A stretch of DNA of 64,000 bases from NCBI RefSeq assembly GCF_014805685.1, contig NC_060893.1, forward strand, positions 124,001-188,000, read 5' to 3'. Below, piece by piece: positions 56,341 to 64,000 of the stretch. Below the pieces are notes generated by a model. The model had not been told where the DNA came from. It worked only from the letters and a program-made list of their open reading frames with translations, and searched no databases. Numbering within the stretch: the first letter of the stretch is position 1; the number at the start of each line of letters is the position of its first letter. The DNA is from Silurus meridionalis (Eukaryota; Chordata; Actinopteri; Siluriformes; Siluridae). The translations under genes were made by a program, and so were the position numbers.

Positions 56341-56710
56341 CCAACATTTAAAGTACCAACCTTAACCTCCACTCTCTTACACTTCTCCCACACTTCTCCT
56401 ACACTCTCCTACACTTCTCCTACACTTCTCCTTTCCTGCCGCCTCTGTAGACGCCTTCCTCCTCTCCTTCTCCTCCTTTGGCCAACAGTAGCCCAATTTC
56501 CACCGGTACCCTGTCGGCTAACGATACCTGTGGCGGTCGTTGTTAACCCGGGCCTCGAACCGATCCGGTATGAAATTCTCATTTGTGATCCGTGATATTT
56601 GATTTGGCACGTTTTACGCTGGATGCCCTTCCTAACGCAACCTCCCCATTTACCCGGCTTGGGACCGGCACTAAGAGTGCACTGGCTTGTGCATCCATAA
56701 TGGCTGGGTT

Positions 56711-56727
56711 TGTTTTACCATTTTTAT
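56711..56727. repeat. 17-bp target duplication, 5' side of the RTE LINE
   Basis: Identical to 53113-53129. Confidence 0.95.
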
Positions 56728-57010
56728 AAAAAATATAAATATATAACTTAATATAAAAGAGGCAAAATTAAAACCTTCAGCAAAACATACATTTATTCAT
56801 GACGTCCTTTCTTTACTTAGATATAAAATATATAAATAAACTTCACAGAAAAATATTTTTATTCAGTAAACATTTGTTTAATTTCTGCACCAAGTCTCAA
56901 ATCAAATACCAAATCCACCAAGTTTTTCACAATTTACCCTCTGAGTGGCGTTTTGTGGGTTTTTCCCTCATAATGGAGAAACAAACTTAAATGACTGTTT
57001 TTATTGATCA
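56728..57010 (-). repeat. Dispersed repeat R1-related piece
   Basis: TTTATTCATGACGTCCTTTC, TTTACTTAG and later ACTTCACAGAAAAATATTT parallel 44945-45005. The RTE insertion at 53130-56710 probably split this copy. Confidence 0.55.
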
Positions 57011-57020
57011 TACAGATATA

Positions 57021-58577
57021 CAGGGAGTGCAGAATTATTAGGCAAATGAGTATTTTGACCACATCATCCTCGTTATGCATGTTGTCTTACTCCAAGCTGT
57101 ATAGGCTGGAAAGCCTACTACCAATTAAGCATATTAGGTGATGTGCATCTCTGTAATGAGAAGGGGTGTGGTCTAATGACATCAACACCCTATATCAGGT
57201 GTGCATAATTATTAGGCAACTTCCTTTCCTTTGGCAAAATGGGTCAAAAGAAGGACTTGACAGGCTCAGAAAAGTCAAAAATAGTGAGATATATTGCAGA
57301 GGATGCAGCAGTCTTAAAATAGCCAAGCTTCTGAAGCGTGATCATCGAACAATCAAGCGTTTCATTCAAAATAGTCGACAGGGTGGAAAAGAAGCGTGTG
57401 GAAAAACCAAGGCGCAAAATAACTGCCCGTGAACTGAGAAAAGTCAAGCGTGCAGCTGCCAAGATGCCACTTGCCACCAGTTTGGCCATATTTCAGAGCT
57501 GCAACATCACTGGGTGCCCAAAAGCACAAGGTGTGCAATACTCAGAGACATGGCCAAGGTAAGAAAGGCAGAAAGTCGACCACCACTGAACAAGACACAC
57601 AAGCTGAAACGTCAAGACTGGGCCAAGAAATATCTCAAGACTGATTTTTCTAAGGTTTTATGGACTGATGAAATGAGAGTGAGTCTTGATGGGCCAGATG
57701 GATGGGCCCGTGGCTGGATTGGTAAAGGGCAGAGAGCTCCAGTCCGACTCAGACGCCAGCAAGGTGGAGGTGGAGTACTGGTTTGGGCTGGTATCATCAA
57801 AGATGAGCTTGTGGGGCCTTTTCGGGTTGAGGATGGAGTCAAGCTGAACTCCCAGTCCTACTGCCAGTTTCTGGAAGACACCTTCTTCAAGCAGTGGTAC
57901 AGGAAGAAGTCTGCATCCTTCAAGAAAACATGATTTTCATGCAGGACAATGCTCCATCACACACGTCCAAGTACTCCACAGCGTGGCTGGCAAGAAAGGG
58001 TATAAAAGAAGAAAATCTAATGATATGGCCTCCTTGTTCACCTGATCTGAACCCCATTGAGAACCTGTGGTCCATCATCAAATGTGCGATTTACAAGGAG
58101 GGAAAACAGTACACCTCTCTGAACAGTGTCTGGGAGGCTGTGGTTGCTGCTGCACGCAATGTTGATGGTGAACAGATCAAAACACTGACAGAATCCATGG
58201 ATGGCAGGCTTTTGAGTGTCCTTGCAAAGAAAGGTGGCTTTATTGGTCACTGATTTGTTTTTGTTTGGTTTTGAATGTCAGACATGTATATTTGTGAATG
58301 TTGAGATGTTATATTGGTTTCACTGGTAAAAATAAATAATTGAAATGGGTATGAATTTGTTTTTTAAGTTGCCTAATAATTATGCACAGTAATAGTCACC
58401 TGCACACACAGATATCCCCCTAAAATAGCTAAAACTAAAAACTACTTCCAAAAATATTCAGCTTTGATATTAATGAGTTTTTTGTGTTCATTGAGAACAT
58501 GGTTGTTGTTCAAATTAAATCCTCAAATAAAATTAATCCTCAAAAATACAACTTGCCTAATAATTCTGCACTCCCTG
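57021..58577 (+). mobile_element. Tc1/mariner transposon, near complete, IR/DR ends
   Basis: Outer ends CAGGGAGTGCAGAATTATTA (57021) and its inverse ending at 58577. Inner repeats TGCATAATTATTAGGCAACT (57203-57222 region) and inverse GTTGCCTAATAATTATGCA (58369-58387 region) give the two-repeats-per-end (IR/DR) design of Sleeping Beauty-like elements. TA precedes the left end (57019-57020); the right flank reads TGTATATA, so one base may have changed. Confidence 0.92.
57239..58253 (+). pseudogene. Tc1-like transposase with four small frameshifts
   Basis: Starts MGQKKDLTGSEKSKIVRYIA at 57239. The N-terminal paired-type helix-turn-helix has CSSLKIAKLLKRDHRTIKRF. A second DNA-binding part has VEKPRRKITARELRKVKRAA. 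The catalytic domain has FSKVLWTDEMRVSLDGPDG (first Asp), NMIFMQDNAPSHTS (second Asp) and PCSPDLNPIENLWSIIK (third acidic residue, Glu, DD34E spacing as in Tc1). It ends AKKGGFIGH and TGA at 58253. Frame changes near 57303, 57385, 57520 and 57925 are each one or two bases. Apart from these it covers the whole family length (about 338 residues), so inactivation looks recent. Confidence 0.9.
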
Positions 58578-58734
58578 TGTATATATATATATATACTTAT
58601 AATAACAACAAAACGCTGTGTTTTTGTAAAATAAAGTAAACCGATAGGGGGCGCTCTCTGCCATGTCATCTCTCTTCACAAACATAAATAAAACAACCTG
58701 AATATCAGTAAATATTTACCTCACAGACATACAG
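58578..58734. other. Non-coding, AT-rich
   Basis: Short TA tract at 58580-58595, then nothing recognised. Confidence 0.45.
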
Positions 58735-59340
58735 CAATTATGGATGCACAAGCCAGTGCACTCTTAGCGCCGGTCCCACTAACTTTAAATGTTGGTACTT
58801 TAAATGTTGGTACTATGACGGGTAAAGGGAGAGAGGGAGCTGATATGTTGGAGAGGAGAAAGGTAGAGATGTTGTGTGTTCAGGAGACCAAGTGGAAAGG
58901 GAGTAAGAGCAGGAACATTGGAGGTGTTTAAACTGTTTTATCATGGTGTGGATGGAAAGAGAAATGGTGTAGGGGGGATTCTGAAGGAAGAGTACAGTAA
59001 GAGTGTAGTAGAGTTGAAGAGAGTTTCTGATAGGGTGATGATCGTGAAGGTGGAAGTTGAAGGGATGATGATAAATGTCATCAGTGTTTATGCTCCACAA
59101 GTTGTCTGTGAGATGGAGGAGAAGGAAAGATTCTGGAGTGAGTTAGATGAAGTGGTAGAAGGTGTACCTAGGAAAGAATGATTGGTGATTGGGGCAGACT
59201 TTAATGGTCATGTAGGTGAAGGGTGATGTTTGTAGATAATATTGTGATTTGTGGTGAGAGTAGTGAGCAGGTTGAGAAGAGCCTGGAGAGGTGGAGGTAC
59301 GCACTGGAGAGAAGGGGAATGAAAGTCAGTAGGAGTACGA
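58735..59340 (+). mobile_element. RTE LINE fragment, internally deleted
   Basis: Starts AATTATGGATGCACAAGCCA, the same 5' end as the full-length element on the other strand, and encodes RRKVEMLCVQETKWKGSKSR, SDRVMIVKVEVEGMMINVIS and VIGADFNGHVGEG. At 59221 it jumps into the RT region (MFVDNIVICGESSEQVEKSL) and ends at AGTAGGAGTACGACAGTACA. About 1.4 kb of the middle and all of the 3' end are missing. Confidence 0.85.
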
Positions 59341-59529
59341 CAGTACATGAGCAGAATCTGATTTACATTGTTTAGAAGCCCAATACTTGATGTTCTCCTC
59401 AGTAGGCTGACTCTGCAGTATTTTAGGTCAATATCTGGTATATTGGAGATATGTGACATCATCAAGATCTCAGGGTTTGTGTGTATTGTGTCTAAATCTA
59501 CTGGTTGTTTTGCTGCTTCCTGAGCTACT

Positions 59530-60640
59530 TTATCCTCTAACGTGTTTCCCTGAATTTCCTTCCTCCTTCCTCTTGAACAGCTTTTAAAAGGTCACCTATG
59601 AGATTAAAATGTGCTATGGGCTTTCCATCAGCTGTTTTGAAGTCTCTTTGCTTCCATGTTTCAGCAAAATCATGCACAACACCATAAGCAGACTTAGAAT
59701 CAGTGTATATAGTCACTACTTTACCTTCAGACAACTGACATGCTCTTGTAAGTGCCACCAACTCTGCAGCTGTGTGCAGATGTGTATGGTAATGATTTAG
59801 CTTCAACTATTACATCAGGTAATCTTACAACCGCATATCCACATAAATACACATCATCAGAAGGTACTGAACATGAACATCTACATATAGACAATCCCCC
59901 TCTTCCAGGGTCGTATCTAAAAGATCAGACCTACAAGAGGTCTTTTGTTCAATGTGTTTAAGGCGATCATGTGACCCAGCAAAACCATCTAAATCTATAA
60001 AGTCTAGCAGATCACGCAGCACTACTACAGCTGAATGCGGCCGAGAAGAGGCTTAATGGTAAATTTTTCTGTCTTCAAGAGCGTGGTCTCATAACCAGAT
60101 CTACGTTGTGCTGTTATATGTTGTGTGTTGAGGTTGTGTAAAATAGCTGTTAGCTGATGTGAGGTGTTCAGTATCAAAGGATGTGACAGCACCGTTTTCT
60201 CAGCATCCCGGACCATCAGAGGATAAGATGTGGAGCAGCCACTGCATGCAAGCACGAGGGAAACCCTTGTGTTATGTTGTGTAAAGATTCAGAAAGATAC
60301 GCAACAGGGAGATACCTGTCACCGTGTTCCTGGGCTAGGAGCCCCACAGCCGTACCACCACGTTCTTCACATAAAGGTGAAAAGGCTTAGTATCACTCTG
60401 AAGACCTAAAGCTGGAGCAGACTGTAGAGCCTTCTTGAGGGCAGTAAAACTGTCAGTCGTTTCATGAGTCCACAGAATGAGATGTGATGGAGGAGCTTTG
60501 TGATCAATAGCACTACGCAAAACTTTATCATGCTGTGTGCAGTCAGGGATCCATGCTCGCAGTAGTTCATCAGTCCCAAGAAGCTCTGCATCTGTCTGAG
60601 GTCCTAAAAACCTTGTGACAAGCTGTACTTGGTCCTTATG
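59530..60640 (-). pseudogene. pol: Endogenous retrovirus-like pol fragment (RT connection and RNase H)
   Basis: Minus-strand pieces in several frames: FLGLMNYC, WTHETTDSFTALKKALQSAP, KPFHLYVKNVV, PLMVRDAEKTVLSHPLIL, TAQRRSGYETTLLKTE, then RNase H VYVD-type start and HTAAELVALTRACQLSEGKV, VTIYTDSKSAYGVVHDFAET and WKQRDFKTADGKPI. The ALTRAC / YTDS.YA..V.H / W..R.F..GKPI pattern is that of gamma/epsilon-type retroviral RNase H rather than Ty3. Multiple stops and frameshifts are present. No LTR, gag or env was seen. Confidence 0.7.
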
Positions 60641-60659
60641 TTTACATTGTGAATGAAAG

Positions 60660-60707
60660 TGTGTGTGTGTGTGTGTGTGTGTGTATGAGAGTGTATGAGA
60701 GTGTATG

Positions 60708-60741
<34 letters not shown>

Positions 60742-60826
60742 AGAGTGTATGAGAGTGTATGAGAGTGTGTGTGTGTGTGTGAGAGAGTGTGTGTGTGTGT
60801 GTGTGAGTGTGTGTGTGTGTGAGTGA

Positions 60827-60883
<57 letters not shown>

Positions 60884-60946
60884 TGTATGAGAGTGTATGA
60901 GAGTGTGTGTGTGTGTGAGTGTATGAGAGTGTGTGTGTGTGTGTGT

Positions 60947-61031
<85 letters not shown>
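60660..61031. repeat. Complex (TG)n array
   Basis: About 370 bp of TG with interspersed TATGAGAGTGTATGAGAGTG blocks, then a final pure TG run of about 75 bp. Confidence 0.95.
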
Positions 61032-61033
<2 letters not shown>

Positions 61034-62060
61034 CAGGCACTAAAGCTGGCACTGATCCCATACTGGGTTGATCACCTGACACTAGTAAGAAATGGAGATC
61101 AGATCAGAGAGAAAATAAAGATTGGATTGGGTCTGATCCTGTAGCATAAAGATAGAAACTCTATTAAATACTAACTAAAGCACAAAGTAATACATGTGAT
61201 TTGGACTCCTTCTGCTCTGGGCTTTTTCACATCAACTCCTCAGATCCTGTAGATAAACGTGTTCTCGGTTTGCAGACACGGAAATGCAGGAACACTGGAG
61301 TCTTCACACACAATTGTTCATCACCATCTAAATCTAGAAGAGAAAGAAGTGAATCAGTAACAGAAAACTAGAAGGAGGTGTTTGATGATCAGCAGCAGGT
61401 AATTATCTCTGCTTCAAGGAAACCAGGATTTGATTCCAGTGGATCATTTGTCCTTCAACATTTCTTCATGCTTATATAAAATCTTTGGTAGAACATTTAG
61501 TGAGAACAAATGAGAAGGTGCAGAAGATGGAAGAGGAACATGAGCAGATATTTGCATCACATCTTAAATGTTAATATTAAATATGCAGACTTCAAGAACA
61601 AGCTGAGGGGAATTTTACAGGAATGATAGAAGACACGGTGTGGACCCAGTCAACATGTCCATGTGGGCCCCACATGGGTTTTATCTGGATTATATGGGCA
61701 TCACGTGGACATGGGGTCAGAGTGGGCATTTTAATGGGCTGAATGTCGGCCCCAGTTTAGTCAGGGTTGTGGGCCCCAGTTAGATTGCCCATTTTGTTTA
61801 TTTGAGGGCCACATCTGGGCTATATTTAGCTATATTATTCAATTGATGATAAATTCAGTTGATATGTTTTTTGCATGTTTTATATGATCGAAACAAAAAT
61901 TTTATATATTAACCATAACATAGTATGACCTTTAGTTAAAAAAAAATAAAAAAAATAAATAAATAAATGAAAATAAAGATTCGGTTGTGCAGCTCACAGA
62001 GTCTCTCATTGGCTCCTGTGTTCCCGAATTCTGATTCTGAAGAAACGGTCATCACTCACT
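61032..62060. other. Intergenic, with GTGGGCCCCACATGG repeat region
   Basis: 61650-61800 has CATGTGGGCCCCACATGG and GTGGGCCCCAGTTAG motifs, seen often in fish dispersed repeats. No gene was recognised. Confidence 0.4.
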
Positions 62061-62068
62061 ACCACTGA

Positions 62069-62139
62069 TAACCTGACCTGACCTGACCTGGATAACCTGA
62101 CCTGACCTGACCTGACCTGGATAACCTGACCTGACCTGT
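62069..62139. repeat. CCTGA minisatellite
   Basis: ACCTGACCTGACCTGGATA repeated about three times, built from ACCTG pentamers. Confidence 0.92.
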
Positions 62140-62965
62140 CTGTGCAGTAAAGTGGAACAATTGCTGTGTTTGGCGCCACTAAGCTTTTTAAAGACAAAAC
62201 ATCATTATAAGAAACTTAAACTAATGTTGCAGTGGTCAGTTCATATTCAAGGTCCAAAGTGAACCAGTATGAATGTAATAATCGATCTGTGTTTAAGACC
62301 CCACTAATTATTATAAACATTAATCACAACAAAGCCTGAAATTCACCATATTGATGCATTGAACCTTTTGCATGGTATTGTGTCATTTTAACATCATTTA
62401 CTCAGATCAGTTAACAGTTTGGGCAAATGGTGGATTAGAAGATGTTTACAACCTTGTGATTTTTAGTCTTTTTTTTTTGTTGACTGATAGTCTTATGCTC
62501 ATGTAACTTGCATGCATACAAATAATGGGTTGTGCCCTGGTTGATGGTTGATGCCTGAAGCAGAACCATTTGCTGAACACTGTCAGTAAGAAAGAGCTGG
62601 AGAAAGCGCTTGGTAAATGGTTCACAAATGCAAGAGACAGAAGGCAACCGTGCTTTGAGAGCTCAGCGGGACCGTGATCGGAGGGCAGTACAGCCGGAAG
62701 TGTAAGTCATATAACCTATAGCTAGAGCTGCACAATTAATCATATTTTATCCCGATCACTGTTTTTGCCTCTGTTTAATTAAAGGAATTCTCCACCCTGA
62801 AATGAAAAATATCTTATAAATTACTGATCCTCAAGGCATCTATACAGTGTCTGAGAGCTCAACACACTGCAACTGAAGAAAACACATGCAAATAGAACAA
62901 ACCACCAGCAAATTAAAAAAATAGGTTATCAGTTTGACAACACGTGCTGTAAACCCCCACACCGC
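62140..62965. other. Intergenic, nothing recognised
   Basis: No supported ORF, repeat end or RNA. Confidence 0.4.
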
Positions 62966-63690
62966 AACCAAACACAGAAACACGCTGCAAATCCTCACAA
63001 CACAACCAAACACAGAAACACGCTGCAAATCCTCACGACACAACCAAACACGGAAACACGCTGCAAATCCTCACGACACAACCAAACACAGAAACACGCT
63101 GCAAATCCTCACGACACAACCAAACACAGAAACATGTTGCAAATCACGACACAACCAAACACAGAAACACGCTGCAAATCCTCACGACACAACCAAACAC
63201 GGAAACACGCTGCAAATCCTCACGACACAACCAAACACGGAAACACGCTGCAAATCCTCACGACACAACCAAACACGGAAACACGCTGCAAATCCTCACG
63301 ACACAACCAAACACGGAAACACGCCACAAATCCTCACGACACAACCAAACACGGAAACACGCCACAAATCCTCACGACACAACCAAACACAGAAACACGC
63401 AAATCCTCACGACACAACCAAACACAGAAACATGTTGCAAATCCTCACGACACAACCAAACACGGAAACATGTTGCAAATCCTCACGACACAACCAAACG
63501 CGGAAACACGCTGCAAATCCTCACGACACAACCAAACACAGAAACACGCTGCAAATCCTCACGACACAACCAAACACAGAAACACGTTGCAAATCCTCAC
63601 GACACAACCAAACACGGAAACATGCCGCAAATCCTCACAACACAACCAAACACGGAAACACACCGCAAATCCTCACAACACAACCAAATA
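62966..63690. repeat. 38-bp minisatellite, about 19 units
   Basis: Unit CAAACACRGAAACACGCTGC then AAATCCTCACGACACAAC. Period 38 (starts at 62969, 63007 and onward). Variants include CATGTTGC, CGCCAC, a short unit lacking GCTGC (about 63391) and an A/G alternation at CACRGAA. The forward strand stays open in frame for 285 codons because no unit contains a stop in any frame and 38 is not divisible by 3. Confidence 0.95.
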
Positions 63691-64000
63691 GCACAGATCA
63701 GAAAATAAATGTTTCAAGGGGACCACAACGAGTGACAAACCCGTCTGGGACTGCTTATTGTTCAATTTCAAGATGTGTGTCACTGACCTGAAACGTGAGT
63801 TGTTTGTTTATTTTATCATTATTTGTTTATGAATCCTTGGCCTTTTGGATATTATCCTAAATAATCTGATGAAATACACAATTAACTGTAAAACGTTATT
63901 ATGTTAACTGGCAAAGCCAAGGAATCATGATCAGGATGTTCAAATAAACAAATAACTCACCTTTCAGATCATCAACACCACCACTGATCAATAAACACTG
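63691..64000. other. Right flank, nothing recognised
   Basis: No feature supported in the last 310 bases. Confidence 0.4.

Larger units (their letters stand above)
53130..56710 (-). mobile_element. Full-length RTE-type LINE
   Basis: The 5' end at 56710 reads AACCCAGCCATTATGGATGC. The 3' end at 53130 reads CTAATGGGAGAAGCTGAAAG then AAGAAGAAGA, the RTE tail type with a short repeat and no long poly(A). Target-site duplications of 17 bp flank it. Without the nested LTR and its duplication (430 bp) it is about 3.15 kb, full length for RTE. The assignment to RTE (against other APE-type LINEs) rests on the 3' tail, the size and the ORF motifs. Confidence 0.88.

Noticed and set aside
62966..63690. 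CRISPR-like repeat array
   Set aside because: Units are contiguous 38-bp tandem copies without unique spacers, in an animal genome; it is a minisatellite.

Overview
The window reads as repeat-dense euchromatin from a ray-finned (teleost) fish. The mix of transposon families points there: a DIRS retroelement with tyrosine recombinase, a two-gene PIF/Harbinger element, Tc1/mariner elements with IR/DR ends, several hAT families, an RTE-type LINE, Ty3/gypsy elements and a retrovirus-like pol fragment. Long CA/TG tracts and a ferritin H-type exon with intron boundary fit the same picture. Bacterial features (operons, ribosome binding sites, CRISPR) are absent. There is one 100-base assembly gap at 9375-9474. 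I cannot name the species.

Layout. 1-2568: left-truncated Ty3/gypsy element (copy A, minus strand) inserted into a Helitron-type ORF whose remnant lies at 2569-2852. 2870-3677: tandem degenerate dispersed repeat. 3678-7212: Harbinger element with a broken transposase (+) and a broken Myb-like partner gene (-) whose DNA-binding domain is interrupted by a 15-bp minisatellite. 7213-13477: microsatellites, a ferritin heavy-chain first coding exon (9187-9288) beside the gap, a Tc1 end, a crooked-neck-like (crnkl1) fragment, the 5' end of an RTE LINE and a CCAAT/GC-box promoter-like block. 13478-21183: second Ty3/gypsy element (copy B, minus) with gag, protease, RT, RNase H and integrase, a tRNA-Ser primer site, and a 5' LTR that has lost its TATA box. 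21184-23043: pogo-like MITE and a YY1/E2F-type promoter-like block. 23044-28607: hAT element with BED-finger transposase remnant. 28596-31800: remnants of one or two unassigned, possibly CACTA-like, transposases. 32436-34900: a minus-strand multi-exon gene fragment with very small exons; one intron holds a nest of three hAT MITEs, each with its own perfect 8-bp target duplication. 37400-42420: DIRS element with inverted termini and internal complementary region. 42420-48000: tandem repeats, a dispersed AT-rich family, and a minus-strand intron-containing gypsy-integrase-like (GIN/Ginger-type) pseudogene. 48000-52450: plus-strand gypsy pol remnant interrupted by a BED-hAT deletion derivative. 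52578-52659: tRNA-Ser pseudogene. 53130-56710: full-length RTE LINE with a 17-bp target duplication and a nested solo LTR with 5-bp duplication. 57021-58577: nearly complete Tc1 element. 58735-60640: a second RTE fragment and a retrovirus-like pol fragment. 60660-64000: long TG tract, a CCTGA minisatellite and a 38-bp minisatellite.

Very little looks like working host sequence: the ferritin exon, the small-exon gene at 32436-34900 and three promoter-like blocks. Every transposon protein examined carries stops or frameshifts. Many insertions can be ordered in time from their nesting and target duplications. No clearly new functional system was found. The least explained items are the small-exon gene, the unassigned transposase family, the intron-containing integrase gene, and the minisatellite that appears to have grown out of a Myb-domain coding sequence.
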